DNA of 64,000 nt from JABAYQ01 sp042091225 (GCA_042091225.1 JBELHW010000005.1:4474-68473), one strand, 5' to 3'. Counted from the first letter of the stretch, positions 34,359-43,571 are shown. The notes: generated by a model from the letters alone, not told the origin. Made by a program: numbers and translations.

Positions 34359-35670
34359 ATTTAGTAGTATAATCTCCTTTTCTAAATGCTTCATCTTTCA
34401 TTAATTGTTGATGAAACGGAATAGTTGTGTTAATTCCTTCAATAACAAACTCTTGCAGTGCTCTTTCCATTTTTGCTATAGCCTCTTCTCTTGTTTGAGC
34501 AACTGTAATTAGTTTGGCAATCATAGAGTCGTAGTTGGGAGGTATAACATAATTAGTATATACGTGGGTATCTATACGAACGCCATGCCCTCCTGGCGCA
34601 TGAAAATTGGTTATCATTCCTGGGCATGGTCTGAAATTGTTGTGAGGATCTTCTGCATTTATTCTACATTCTATTGCATGCATTTGAGGGTAATAATTTT
34701 TACCTGAAATAGGGATGCCATAAGCTACTTTAATTTGCTCACAAATAAGATCATAATCTACAACTTCTTCAGTAATCGGATGCTCCACCTGAATACGTGT
34801 ATTCATTTCCATGAAATAAAAATCACGGTGTTTGTCTACTAAAAATTCTACTGTTCCAGCTCCTTCATATTTCACAGATTCTGCTGCTAATATTGCAGCT
34901 TTACCCATACGCTCTCTAAGATCGTCTGTCATAAAGGGAGATGGAGTTTCTTCAGTTAATTTTTGATGCCTTCTTTGAATCGAGCAATCTCTTTCTGAAA
35001 GGTGACAAGCTTTACCTGTAGAGTCGCCAATAATTTGGATTTCTATATGCCTTGGGTTTTCAATAAACTTTTCCATATACATAGCATCGTTTCCGAAAGC
35101 TGCCGCGGACTCTTGTCTTGCCGAGTCCCATGCCTCTTCAAGTTCAGAAGCTTTCCAAACTAGTCGCATACCTCTTCCACCACCACCAGCAGATGCTTTA
35201 AGCATAACGGGATATCCTATTTCTAAGGCTATTTTTTTACAATCTTCAAATGTTTCTATTATTCCTTTAGAACCAGGAATTGTTGGTACTCCTGCCTTTT
35301 TCATTGTTTCTTTTGCAGAAGCTTTATCTCCCATAGAATCAATCATTTCTGGAGAAGCACCAATAAATTTTATATTATTTTCTGAGCAAATTTTTGAGAA
35401 ATTGGCATTTTCAGACAAAAAGCCATAACCAGGATGAATAGCATCAGCATTGGTGATTTCTGCGGCTGCAATAATATTAGGGATTTTAAGATATGAATCA
35501 GAGCTTGATCCAGGTCCTACGCAAACTGCTTCGTCTGCAAACCTAACATGAAGGCTGTCTTTATCGGCTGTAGAATATACTGCAACCGTTTTAATATTCA
35601 TTTCTTTACAAGTACGAATAATACGTAATGCAATTTCGCCTCTGTTGGCAATTAATATTTTTTTAAACAT
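34333..35670 (-). CDS. accC: Acetyl-CoA carboxylase biotin carboxylase subunit
   Basis: Product of 445 aa, ATP-grasp enzyme that carboxylates biotin on AccB. Motifs: FKKILIANRGEIALRIIRTC at the N-terminus, HPGYGFLSENANF, the Gly-rich ATP lid KASAGGGGRGMRLV, HIEIQIIGDSTGKACHLSERDCSIQRRHQKLTEETPSP, FMEMNTRIQVEHPITE and NYDSMIAKLI. Full length. It lies 12 bases behind accB at the end of the fabH-accB-accC run. The carboxyltransferase subunits AccA/AccD are not in the window; the carboxyltransferase at 47226 looks like the propionyl/methylmalonyl type instead. Confidence 0.95.
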   Translation of the reverse strand: MFKKILIANRGEIALRIIRTCKEMNIKTVAVYSTADKDSLHVRFADEAVCVGPGSSSDSYLKIPNIIAAAEITNADAIHPGYGFLSENANFSKICSENNIKFIGASPEMIDSMGDKASAKETMKKAGVPTIPGSKGIIETFEDCKKIALEIGYPVMLKASAGGGGRGMRLVWKASELEEAWDSARQESAAAFGNDAMYMEKFIENPRHIEIQIIGDSTGKACHLSERDCSIQRRHQKLTEETPSPFMTDDLRERMGKAAILAAESVKYEGAGTVEFLVDKHRDFYFMEMNTRIQVEHPITEEVVDYDLICEQIKVAYGIPISGKNYYPQMHAIECRINAEDPHNNFRPCPGMITNFHAPGGHGVRIDTHVYTNYVIPPNYDSMIAKLITVAQTREEAIAKMERALQEFVIEGINTTIPFHQQLMKDEAFRKGDYTTKFMETFELK

Positions 35671-35682
35671 AAACTTATGTTT

Positions 35683-36192
35683 TTAAGAGGGGTCAACTAA
35701 AAATAATGGCTGGTCATATTCTACCGGAGAAGAATCTTCCACTAAAACTTTGACTATTTTTCCAGAAACTTCGGACTCAATTTCATTAAATAATTTCATT
35801 GCTTCAACAACACAGGTTACATCGCCAGGCTTTATAATATCGCCTATATTTACAAAAGTATCTTTGTCTGGAGCTGGTTTTCTGTAGAATGTACCAATCA
35901 TAGGAGATTTAATTACAATCAAATGATCCTCATCATCTTTATTAGGAGTTTCTTTAGAAAGTTCTGCGTTTGGACTTTGTGCAGCTGGCTGAATAACTTC
36001 TGTTACTATAGGAGCCATTCCTTGTTGCACAGGAATTTGTTGAATAATCTGTGTAGGTTCTTCAATAACTTTTCCTCTTTTTACAGCAGGTGACTTTATA
36101 GAGATCTTAATATTATCGACCTCTAATTCTACTTCAGTAGCTCCAGATTTGGCTACAAATTTGATTAATTCTTGAATTTCTTTTAAATCCAT
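35683..36192 (-). CDS. accB: Acetyl-CoA carboxylase biotin carboxyl carrier protein
   Basis: From the ATG at 36192 it is 169 aa and begins MDLKEIQELIKFVAKSGATEVELE, the family's normal N-terminus; an upstream TTG start adds eight residues and is rejected. A Pro/Gln-rich flexible linker (about 40-85) joins it to the biotinyl domain, with the biotin-accepting Lys 133 in VEAMKLFNEIES (the usual EAMKMMN has LF here). It carries CO2 from AccC to the carboxyltransferase for malonyl-CoA synthesis. It starts 33 bases after the fabH stop and just before accC. Confidence 0.95.
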   Translation of the reverse strand: MDLKEIQELIKFVAKSGATEVELEVDNIKISIKSPAVKRGKVIEEPTQIIQQIPVQQGMAPIVTEVIQPAAQSPNAELSKETPNKDDEDHLIVIKSPMIGTFYRKPAPDKDTFVNIGDIIKPGDVTCVVEAMKLFNEIESEVSGKIVKVLVEDSSPVEYDQPLFLVDPS

Positions 36193-36225
36193 TTTGTTTG
36201 TTTTTAATTTATTCAAATATAAAAT

Positions 36226-37224
36226 TTATTTAGAATCGTATGCCCATTTTAAATAGATAGAGCCCCAAGTGAATCCTCCACCAAAAGCTGCTAAGATAAT
36301 ATTATCGCCTTTGTTTAGTTGGTTTTCCCATTCCCATAGACATAACGGAATAGTTCCGTTTGTGGTATTACCATATTTAGAAATGTTAAGCATTACTTTA
36401 TCTGTTCCGACTCCCATTCGATTAGCAGTTGCATCTATTATCCTTTTATTGGCTTGATGAGGTACTAACCATGCAATATCGTCTCCACTAAGGTTATTCT
36501 TTTTCATTATTTCTTCAGAAACGTCTGCCATTCCTTTAACTGCAAATTTAAAAACAGTTTGTCCTTCTTGATGAATGTAATGTTGTTTTGCATCAATAGT
36601 TTTATAGGAAGCAGGGTTTACAGATCCACCGCCATCCATTTTCAGATAATGTCTTCCTTCGCCATTACTTTTTAAAATAGAATCCTGCACTCCTAATCCT
36701 TCTGTGTTTGGCTCTAAAAGAACAGCTCCGGCACCATCTCCGAAGATGATACATGTTTGTCTATCTTCATAATCTACTATGGAGGACATTTTATCAGCAC
36801 CTACAACAACTATTTTATTATATGCTCCTGTTTCAATATATTTAGAAGCAGTAGCAACAGAGAATAAAAATCCAGAGCAGGCAGCCATTAAATCAAATCC
36901 AAATGCATTTTTAGCTCCAATTTTATCTGCAATTATACAAGCAGTAGAAGGAAACAACATATCAGGAGTAGCAGTAGCACAAATAATTAAATCTATTTCT
37001 TCAGCACTGATTCCTCTTTTTTCTAATAATAGATTTATTGCATTTGCTCCAAGATCAGAAGATCCAAGACCTTCCCCTTTTAATATTCTTCTTTCTTTAA
37101 TTCCTGTTCTGGAGGTTATCCATTCATCATTTGTGTCAACCATTTTTTCTAACTCTTTATTCGTTAGAACATAGTCTGGCACCCACCCGCTGACAGCTGT
37201 AATTGCTGCTGTAGTTTTAGTCAT
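36226..37224 (-). CDS. fabH: 3-oxoacyl-[ACP] synthase III
   Basis: Product of 332 aa that starts fatty-acid synthesis by condensing an acyl-CoA with malonyl-ACP. The Cys-His-Asn triad is visible: Cys 116 in DLMAACSGFLFS, His in VPHQANKRIID and Asn in SKYGNTTNGTIPL. GDGAGAVLLEP is also present. Its start overlaps the plsX stop by eight bases, so the two are translationally coupled, as commonly seen in rpmF-plsX-fabH loci. Confidence 0.96.
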   Translation of the reverse strand: MTKTTAAITAVSGWVPDYVLTNKELEKMVDTNDEWITSRTGIKERRILKGEGLGSSDLGANAINLLLEKRGISAEEIDLIICATATPDMLFPSTACIIADKIGAKNAFGFDLMAACSGFLFSVATASKYIETGAYNKIVVVGADKMSSIVDYEDRQTCIIFGDGAGAVLLEPNTEGLGVQDSILKSNGEGRHYLKMDGGGSVNPASYKTIDAKQHYIHQEGQTVFKFAVKGMADVSEEIMKKNNLSGDDIAWLVPHQANKRIIDATANRMGVGTDKVMLNISKYGNTTNGTIPLCLWEWENQLNKGDNIILAAFGGGFTWGSIYLKWAYDSK

Positions 37225-38170
37225 TATTAAATGTATTTAATATTTTATTTGTTAAATCTGCTTCTATTACATCCGCAGTTAAGACAATCATGTTTTTGAT
37301 AGCTATTTCATTGGAAATACCATGCCCGATAACTACAGTCTTGTTTAGTCCTAGAATTGGAGTACCTCCATAGTTTTCATAATTAAAGCGATTAAAATAA
37401 TCGTCTTCTATCTTTCTTTTTTTCATTAATTCGTAAACGGCTTCGGCTTGTTTAAGAACAACATTTCCTGTAAATCCGTCGCATACGATTACGTCACTAT
37501 ACTCACTAAATATATGCCTGCTTTCTATATTACCAATAAAATTAAACTCATTACTATCTTTCATAAGTTCGTGAGCAGCAACAGATAACATGTTTCCTTT
37601 TGTTTCTTCTTCGCCAATATTTAGAAGACCGACTTTAGGTTTTTTAATTCCACAAACATGTTCTGCAAATAAAGAACCTAGAATTCCAAATTGGTATAAT
37701 ACATCTGCTTTGCAATCTGCATTAGCACCAACATCTAAAATCACATTGACTCCGCCGTCCTCCTTTGGTAATACAGAAGAGATACATGGCCTTAGAACGC
37801 CAGCAATTGGCTTTACAGACATATATCCGCCAACAAACATTGCTCCAGTATTTCCAGCACTAGCAAATCCGTCTATTTTATTTTTTTTCAATAATTGAAA
37901 ACCAACACTTATGCTCGATTGAGGCTTTTTTAAAAGTGCTTTGGTAGGATGATCGCCCATTTCGATTACTTCAGGGGCATGGATTATTTCAAAAGAAGTA
38001 GCATCTACGTTCTTTATTTTTAATTCTTTTTCAATGATATTTTTATCACCAATCAGTAAAAGCTCTACATTTTGGCTTAAGTCTTTAGCCGCAAGTATAC
38101 TGCCTTCTATAGTCTTGAGAGGAGCAAAGTCTCCGCCCATTATATCGATTCCTATTCGGATTTTGTCCAT
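37217..38170 (-). CDS. plsX: Phosphate acyltransferase
   Basis: Product of 317 aa that makes acyl-phosphate from acyl-ACP for phosphatidic acid synthesis. Family signatures: RIGIDIMGGDFAPLKTIEGSILAA, GDHPTKALLKKPQSSI, GFASAGNTGAMFVGG, VILDVGANADCK, LLNIGEEETKGN, DVIVCDGFTGNVVLKQAEAV and YGGTPILGLNKTVVIGHG. It is preceded immediately by a terminator-like hairpin whose T-run ends one base from the ATG, which may tune its expression relative to the upstream ribosomal-protein gene. It overlaps fabH by eight bases. Confidence 0.95.
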   Translation of the reverse strand: MDKIRIGIDIMGGDFAPLKTIEGSILAAKDLSQNVELLLIGDKNIIEKELKIKNVDATSFEIIHAPEVIEMGDHPTKALLKKPQSSISVGFQLLKKNKIDGFASAGNTGAMFVGGYMSVKPIAGVLRPCISSVLPKEDGGVNVILDVGANADCKADVLYQFGILGSLFAEHVCGIKKPKVGLLNIGEEETKGNMLSVAAHELMKDSNEFNFIGNIESRHIFSEYSDVIVCDGFTGNVVLKQAEAVYELMKKRKIEDDYFNRFNYENYGGTPILGLNKTVVIGHGISNEIAIKNMIVLTADVIEADLTNKILNTFNND

Positions 38171-38171
38171 T

Positions 38172-38217
38172 AAAAAAAATGTAGATTTAGTTCTAATTAA
38201 AACTGGCTAAATCTACA
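38172..38217 (-). terminator. Intrinsic terminator between rpmF and plsX
   Basis: Reading the minus strand, an 11-bp perfect stem (TGTAGATTTAG with CTAAATCTACA, at 38207-38217 and 38180-38190), a 16-nt loop and a run of eight T (38172-38179) that ends just before the plsX ATG. It would end most rpmF transcripts, leaving plsX-fabH-acc to read-through or another promoter. Confidence 0.83.
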
Positions 38218-38287
38218 AAAAAACTTATATAATTTTAAGAAGAGATTAAATTAAAAAATAAATAGTAACCTCTCATACTTAATAAAT

Positions 38288-38467
38288 TTACTTTTCCATT
38301 ACAACTTTTCCTTTATAATAAAGGACGTTTTCAACCCAATGAGCTCTATGTGTTAAATGAGCTTCCCCAGTAGTTGGACAATCAGTTAGCTGTTGTGATG
38401 AAGCTTTATAGTGTGTTCTTCTTTTGTCTCTTCTCGTTTTAGAGATTTTTCGTTTAGGATGTGCCAT
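38288..38467 (-). CDS. rpmF: 50S ribosomal protein L32
   Basis: A 59-codon gene on the minus strand with the L32 N-terminus MAHPKRKISKTRRDKRRTHYKA, followed by a body (TTGEAHLTHRAHW) that retains a single Cys instead of the four zinc-binding Cys. This is the zinc-independent form usual in Bacteroidota. It is a structural protein of the large ribosomal subunit. It starts nine bases after the DUF177 stop; a DUF177-rpmF-plsX-fabH order is conserved across many bacteria. A hairpin terminator follows. Confidence 0.96.
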   Translation of the reverse strand: MAHPKRKISKTRRDKRRTHYKASSQQLTDCPTTGEAHLTHRAHWVENVLYYKGKVVMEK

Positions 38468-38476
38468 AGTTTCTAA

Positions 38477-39004
38477 TTATTTTTTGGTCTTTATTTTTTT
38501 TAAATCAGCCCATCTAGGATCGATTATATTTTCTTCTTCTTGAGTTTGAAAACCCAATTCTTCAATTTTATTTATCATTTCTTGATTACAATTTTCAATT
38601 TCAGAATGTGCTCTTTTTGTCGGTAAAGACAATAAAACAAATTCGTGAAAATAATTTTCAAGCCAAACGGTATGTTCGTTAGTTGATAAAATTAAAAGTT
38701 CTTCATTGTCGTTTTGGTCGATATTATCTGAAAAACGAACAATTAAGTCAAATTCTTGATTAATTTTTTGCAAAAATTGATCTGTACATCTATCGCATGT
38801 TAATTCTAATTGACCATCCAGTTCAAAATTAAGAACTAACATAGTTGCTTTTTTTTCTAGACGAACAGTTATGGAAATATCCAACTTGTTCAATTCTTCC
38901 AAATCATAATCTTCAAAGAACGAATCCTCAATTTTAAATTCGAAACAATGACTACCAAGTTTTAAGCCAGAAAAAGGAATTGTAAATTCTTTCTTTTCCA
39001 TCAT
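38477..39004 (-). CDS. DUF177/YceD-family protein
   Basis: Product of 175 aa. It has the DUF177 core LELTCDRCTDQFLQKINQEFDLIVRF with the CxxC pair near residue 70 and an acidic middle. In other bacteria and plants the family is linked to 23S rRNA accumulation; a large-subunit assembly role is inferred. The start may be either of two adjacent ATGs (39004 or 39001). A TACATTTG (complement of 39033-39040) lies 29 bases upstream and resembles a -7 box, so the rpmF operon may begin here. Confidence 0.9.
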   Translation of the reverse strand: MMEKKEFTIPFSGLKLGSHCFEFKIEDSFFEDYDLEELNKLDISITVRLEKKATMLVLNFELDGQLELTCDRCTDQFLQKINQEFDLIVRFSDNIDQNDNEELLILSTNEHTVWLENYFHEFVLLSLPTKRAHSEIENCNQEMINKIEELGFQTQEEENIIDPRWADLKKIKTKK

Positions 39005-39063
39005 TGTTCTTAATGTTTTAAAAAAAGGATTGCAAATGTAATAATATTTAATTAATAATGCAC

Positions 39064-40122
39064 TTAGTTGTCAGATTTTGATTTTGATACGCTCATAGAC
39101 TTCAATACATTAGAGTTTAAATGTTCATATTCCTTTCTTTTTTTACTTATGTCGCAGGCTAAATAAATTGCCTCTCTAAAAGAGGATTCGTCGCCAATAT
39201 TTTTACCTGCAATGTCGTAAGCCGTGCCATGATCTGGAGAGGTGCGAACAAAGGATAGTCCCGCGCTATAGTTTACTCCTTTACCAAAAGAGATAGTCTT
39301 AAACGGGATAAGTCCCTGGTCATGATACATTGCTAAAACTGCATCGAATTTATTCATTTGAGGAGATCCAAAAAAACTATCTGCAGGGTAAGGTCCGAAA
39401 GCTAAGATGTTATTTTGTTTGGCTTTTTCAATGGTTGGTTCTATTATGTTATTTTCTTCTTTTCCTAACACGCCATCGTCACCTGCATGAGGATTAAGTC
39501 CAAGTACGGCAATTTTAGGCTTACGAATTCCAAAATCTTGTTTCAAGCTTTCTTGTAATAATTTTAATTTTTGAAGGATAGAATTTTGATTAATATTTTG
39601 AGCAACATTTTCTAAGGGAATATGACTCGTAACGACTCCAACTTTTAGGTTTTCGCTTGTCATTAACATTAAGGCGGTCTCCTTTTTTTTACTTGCTAAG
39701 TATTCGGTATGGCCTGGAAATTTAAAGCTATCAGACTGGATATTTTTTTTATTTATAGGTGCTGTAACAAGAGCATCGATGGTATTATCCACTAATTCAT
39801 TTGTAGCTTTTTCTAAAGATAGAAATGCATACTTTCCGCCTTCCTTGTTATTCTCTCCAATCTTGAGTTCTACTTTTTCACTCCAAGATTCAAAAACATT
39901 TATTTTTCTAGACTTGACTTCTTTCATTTCTTTAATAGAAACAAAGGAGAGATTTTCAAGCTTTAATATTTTTTTATATTGATTGATTAGATAAGAGTTT
40001 CCGAATAAGATAGGGGTACAGATATCTAACATTCGTCTGTCTTTAAAAGTCTTTAAAATTACTTCGAGACCGATTCCGTTTATATCTCCTAATGAGATTC
40101 CTATTTTAAGATTTTTCTTCAA
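39064..40122 (-). CDS. pdxA: 4-hydroxythreonine-4-phosphate dehydrogenase
   Basis: Product of 352 aa, NAD-dependent oxidation step in DXP-dependent pyridoxal phosphate synthesis. Family motifs: GISLGDINGIGLEVILKTF, TAPINKKNI, FPGHTEYLA, GVVTSHIPL, VLGLNPHAGDDGVLGKEE, GPYPADSFF, AMYHDQGLIPFK and VRTSPDHGTAYDIAG. Metal-binding His residues are within HTEYLA, NPHAG and DHGTA. It starts three bases after the aminopeptidase stop. Dxs, elsewhere in the window, supplies the DXP used in the next step of this pathway. Confidence 0.95.
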   Translation of the reverse strand: MKKNLKIGISLGDINGIGLEVILKTFKDRRMLDICTPILFGNSYLINQYKKILKLENLSFVSIKEMKEVKSRKINVFESWSEKVELKIGENNKEGGKYAFLSLEKATNELVDNTIDALVTAPINKKNIQSDSFKFPGHTEYLASKKKETALMLMTSENLKVGVVTSHIPLENVAQNINQNSILQKLKLLQESLKQDFGIRKPKIAVLGLNPHAGDDGVLGKEENNIIEPTIEKAKQNNILAFGPYPADSFFGSPQMNKFDAVLAMYHDQGLIPFKTISFGKGVNYSAGLSFVRTSPDHGTAYDIAGKNIGDESSFREAIYLACDISKKRKEYEHLNSNVLKSMSVSKSKSDN

Positions 40123-40125
40123 AAC

Positions 40126-41532
40126 TTATTTTGATTTATTTTTAAGAAAGTCAAATAAAATTCTGACTCCAACTCCAGATCCGCCAATTCCTCTATAATT
40201 GAAAGGTGCTAAACTAAAGGCAGGACCCGCAATATCTAAATGAGTGTATGGATAGTCTGTAAAATGTTCTAGAAATTTACCAGCTGTAATGGCCCCTGCT
40301 TCTGGTCCACCAAGATTTTTTAGGTCTGCTATAGTAGATTTTAAATCGTTTTTGTATTCGTTCCAAAAGGGAAATTCTGCAATTCTTTCATGAACTTCAT
40401 TCCCGCTCTTTTTTAGTTCTTTCATAGTATTTTCATCGTTACCCATTGCTACGATACCTTGTTTGCCAATAGCTCTTGCGGCAGCTCCTGTTAGAGTAGC
40501 TAAATCAATAACTAACTCAGGATCGTATTTTTTAGCATAGCTAAGAGCATCGGCTAAAATTAGTCTTCCTTCTGCATCTGTATTTAAAACTTCTACGCTA
40601 GTGCCATCGTACATGGTAATTACATCCCCTGGAGCATATGCGTTTCCTGAAGGACGATTGTCCGTAGCAGGTACTAATGCAATTACATGAAGATCAAAAT
40701 TAGCTTTAGCTAGAGCATACATTGCTCCTACTACTGCAGCTGAACCTCCCATATCACACTTCATCATATCCATCGAGTTTGCTGTTGGTTTAAGACTTAG
40801 CCCTCCAGTATCATAAACAATCCCCTTACCAACTAAAATAATTGGTTTTTTATTTTTAGCTCCTTTAGTTTTCCATTCCATAATAGTAAAAGTAGGAGGG
40901 TCGATACTTCCTTTATTTACAGCTAATAAACCTCCCATTTTAAGAGATTCAATTTTGTTTTTGTGTAAAACATCAATTTTTAAGCCAACTTGTTTGGCCA
41001 TTTTCTCCATGTCTTTACTATATTGTAAAGCCGTCAGATACGATAGAGGTTCATTAACTAAATCTCTTGCCATAAAAGTTCCTTCAATCATTGCTTGGAG
41101 TTCTTTTACTTCGTCCTTATTATCGCTAATCAAATTGATTTTTTTAAGACTATTGCTTTTATCTTCTGTGAAATATTTTAAAAACTGATAATTACTAAGT
41201 GCTAAGCCTTCTGAAAAGTAGAAAGCTAAATTTTTAGACTTAGACAAATCTAATACGTCAATTTCTTTAAGCTTTGACGCTATAATTTTACCATGAAAGC
41301 TATTTGCGCTCAATCTTATTTTTTCATTATTTTTCTCTAAATGCTCAACAAAAATATACTGATTTAGCCTGTTGATAGAGGTGCTTTTTATCTTATTTTT
41401 TATCTCTTTTAAAACAAATTTCTTTTCGTCTTTTGAAAAAGAAAAAGCGTCTAATTCTTCTATTTCATTTATAAGTAAAACAACAGAATTTTTGTTGTTT
41501 ATTTTAGAGCTGTAGTAAATTGTAGAGTCCAT
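40126..41532 (-). CDS. M17 leucyl aminopeptidase
   Basis: Product of 468 aa, cytosolic di-zinc aminopeptidase of the PepA family. The C-terminal catalytic domain is intact: ILVGKGIVYDTGGLSLKP, MDMMKCDMGGSAAVVGAM and the signature NTDAEGRLILADAL (near 317-330), with metal-binding Lys, Asp and Glu residues. The N-terminal macrodomain-like half is divergent, as usual. It probably trims peptides in turnover. It heads the minus-strand run, and its start region overlaps the divergent mqnC promoter. Confidence 0.93.
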   Translation of the reverse strand: MDSTIYYSSKINNKNSVVLLINEIEELDAFSFSKDEKKFVLKEIKNKIKSTSINRLNQYIFVEHLEKNNEKIRLSANSFHGKIIASKLKEIDVLDLSKSKNLAFYFSEGLALSNYQFLKYFTEDKSNSLKKINLISDNKDEVKELQAMIEGTFMARDLVNEPLSYLTALQYSKDMEKMAKQVGLKIDVLHKNKIESLKMGGLLAVNKGSIDPPTFTIMEWKTKGAKNKKPIILVGKGIVYDTGGLSLKPTANSMDMMKCDMGGSAAVVGAMYALAKANFDLHVIALVPATDNRPSGNAYAPGDVITMYDGTSVEVLNTDAEGRLILADALSYAKKYDPELVIDLATLTGAAARAIGKQGIVAMGNDENTMKELKKSGNEVHERIAEFPFWNEYKNDLKSTIADLKNLGGPEAGAITAGKFLEHFTDYPYTHLDIAGPAFSLAPFNYRGIGGSGVGVRILFDFLKNKSK

Positions 41533-41551
41533 TAATAATGTCGTATTTTTG
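41520..41551 (+). promoter_or_regulatory. Candidate promoter of the mqnC operon
   Basis: TTG at 41520-41522, a 21-base spacer, then TATTTTTG at 41544-41551: a good Bacteroidota-type -33/-7 pair, 26 bases ahead of the mqnC ATG. The -33 box lies within the first codons of the divergent aminopeptidase gene. Confidence 0.5.
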
Positions 41552-41577
41552 TACCTGCAAATTTAAGTTATTTTTAG

Positions 41578-42702
41578 ATGAAAACGGATACATTATTACA
41601 ACGAGCATCACAATTCGAATTTTTAAGTGCTGAAGATGGGCAATTTCTTTTTGAAAATGCTTCTACGTCCGAACTAATGCATGTTGCTAATGAGCTAAGA
41701 AAGAAACAGAAACCTGATGGTTTAGTAAGTTGGCAAATAGATAGGAATGTTAATACAACTAACGCTTGCATAGCTAATTGTAAATTTTGCAACTTTTTTA
41801 GGCCGCCTGGTCATGAAGAGGTTTACGTAACAACGATAGATCAATACAAACCTAAAATTGAAGAAACAATAAAGTATGGCGGCGATCAATTGTTGTTACA
41901 AGGAGGCCATCATCCTGACTTAGGATTAGAATTTTATACCAACTTGTTTAAAGAGTTAAAGTCTTTATATCCACAAATTAGATTACACGCTTTAGGTCCG
42001 CCAGAAGTAGCACACATATGTAAATTAGAAAACAAATCTCATTTAGAGGTATTAGCTGCTTTAAAAGAAGCTGGTATGGACAGTCTTCCTGGAGCAGGAG
42101 CTGAAATTCTAAATGATAGAGTCAGAAGATTAATTTCAAGAGGAAAATGTACCGGTCAGGAATGGCTTGATGTAATGCGTGCTTGCCATCAACTAGATAT
42201 TACTACATCCGCAACAATGATGTTTGGTCATATAGAAACGCTAGAAGAAAGGTTTGAACACTTAGTTTGGATAAGAGAAGTACAGTCCGAAAAACCAAAA
42301 GATTCAGAAGGATTTTTAGCCTTTATCCCTTGGCCTTTTATGGACGATGGCACTTTATTAAATAGAATAAGAGGAATTAAAAATAATGTTACTAGTGACG
42401 AATATATTCGCATGATTGCTATAAGTAGAATTATGCTGCCAAATGTTAAAAACATACAGGCTTCTTGGCTTACTGTTGGAAAAGAAACTGCTCAGTTGTG
42501 TTTACATGCTGGGGCCAATGACTTTGGTTCTATCATGATTGAAGAAAATGTTGTTTCCGCTGCTGGAGCTCCACATCGATTTACCTACAAAACAATTCAA
42601 GAAGCTATAATTGAAGCAGGCTTTACACCGCAACTTAGAAGGCAAGACTACACCTTCAGAGATGTCCCTCAAAATATTGAAGAACAAGTAATAGACTACT
42701 AA
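41578..42702 (+). CDS. mqnC: Cyclic dehypoxanthinyl futalosine synthase (radical SAM)
   Basis: Product of 374 aa of the futalosine menaquinone pathway, turning dehypoxanthine futalosine into its cyclic form. The radical-SAM cluster motif C64-x3-C68-x2-C71 (ACIANCKFCNFF) is intact. MqnC-type segments follow: LQGGHHPDLGLEFY, GPPEVAHI, GAGAEILNDRVRRLIS, SATMMFGHIETLEERFEHL and the C-terminal NDFGSIMIEENVVSAAG. MqnE, the homologous alternative, differs in these last motifs. Presence of this gene implies that menaquinone is made by the futalosine route. The stop overlaps the riboflavin synthase ATG by one base. Confidence 0.92.
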   Translation: MKTDTLLQRASQFEFLSAEDGQFLFENASTSELMHVANELRKKQKPDGLVSWQIDRNVNTTNACIANCKFCNFFRPPGHEEVYVTTIDQYKPKIEETIKYGGDQLLLQGGHHPDLGLEFYTNLFKELKSLYPQIRLHALGPPEVAHICKLENKSHLEVLAALKEAGMDSLPGAGAEILNDRVRRLISRGKCTGQEWLDVMRACHQLDITTSATMMFGHIETLEERFEHLVWIREVQSEKPKDSEGFLAFIPWPFMDDGTLLNRIRGIKNNVTSDEYIRMIAISRIMLPNVKNIQASWLTVGKETAQLCLHAGANDFGSIMIEENVVSAAGAPHRFTYKTIQEAIIEAGFTPQLRRQDYTFRDVPQNIEEQVIDY

Positions 42703-43280
42703 TGTTTACAGGAATTATAGAACAAATCGGCGAGGTGGTTGCTTTAGTAAAAGAGCAAGACAACTTACATGTAAGTGTAAAAGCAAACTTCACCCATGAG
42801 TTAAAAATTGACCAAAGTATTGCTCATAACGGAATTTGCCTTACTGTAGTAGCCATTGAAAATGATGTCTATACGGTTACGGCAATTAAAGAAACTTTGG
42901 ACAAAACCAATTTAGGGAGTCTAGAGATAGGATCAGAAATTAATCTAGAAAGATGTATGAAATTAGGAGATCGTCTGGACGGCCATATAGTTCAAGGGCA
43001 TGTAGATCAAACGGCTATTTGCACTAAAATTGGACAGGAAAACGGATGGCATACTTTTACTTTTAACTACCAAGATTGCAGCCATTTTACAGTAGAAAAA
43101 GGATCTATTTGTGTAAACGGCGTTAGCTTGACCGTTGTTAATTCTAAAGAAAATAGCTTTTCGGTTGCTATAATTCCTTACACTTTTGATCATACTAACT
43201 TCCACGATTTTAAAGAAGGAGATTTAGTTAACTTAGAATTTGACATCATTGGCAAATACATAACAAAGATGAATCGATGA
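42702..43280 (+). CDS. ribE: Riboflavin synthase (alpha subunit)
   Basis: Product of 192 aa that dismutates two 6,7-dimethyl-8-ribityllumazines to riboflavin. It shows the two-fold lumazine-binding repeat: MFTGIIEQIGEV...NGICLTVV and GHIVQGHVD...NGVSLTVV, with matching Ser/Thr and Gly residues. Length is slightly under the usual 200-215. It is coupled to mqnC by a one-base overlap and to the DUF3817 gene by a four-base overlap. Some databases use ribC for the same enzyme. Confidence 0.95.
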   Translation: MFTGIIEQIGEVVALVKEQDNLHVSVKANFTHELKIDQSIAHNGICLTVVAIENDVYTVTAIKETLDKTNLGSLEIGSEINLERCMKLGDRLDGHIVQGHVDQTAICTKIGQENGWHTFTFNYQDCSHFTVEKGSICVNGVSLTVVNSKENSFSVAIIPYTFDHTNFHDFKEGDLVNLEFDIIGKYITKMNR

Positions 43281-43555
43281 AAAAGTTTTTTAGAATACTC
43301 ACTCTCTTAGAAGGAATTTCTAATGTGTTATTAATTTTGGTAGCTGTTCCTGTTAAATATTTATTAGACAATGATTTTTTAGTTAAATTATTAGGGATGC
43401 CTCATGGACTTTTGTTTGTTGCATATTGTATAATGGCTATTTTTCTATCTTTAAGTGGATTTTATAAATGGGATATCAAAACTTTAGCATTGGTCTTATT
43501 AGCATCCATTGTTCCATTCGGAACCTTTTGGGTTGATAAAAAGTATTTGAGGTAA
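43277..43555 (+). CDS. DUF3817 small membrane protein
   Basis: Product of 92 aa with three membrane segments. Family pattern: FFRILTLLEGISNVLLILVAVPVKYLL, then MPHGLLFVAYCIMA and a C-terminal GTFWVDKKYLR. Function unknown. It overlaps the riboflavin synthase stop by four bases, making it part of the same transcript. Confidence 0.88.
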   Translation: MKKFFRILTLLEGISNVLLILVAVPVKYLLDNDFLVKLLGMPHGLLFVAYCIMAIFLSLSGFYKWDIKTLALVLLASIVPFGTFWVDKKYLR

Positions 43556-43571
43556 ATATTGACTTTTTAAA

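Noticed and set aside
36779..37174. Plus-strand 131-codon frame within fabH
   Set aside because: It lies wholly antisense to a well-conserved gene and has composition typical of an antisense shadow.
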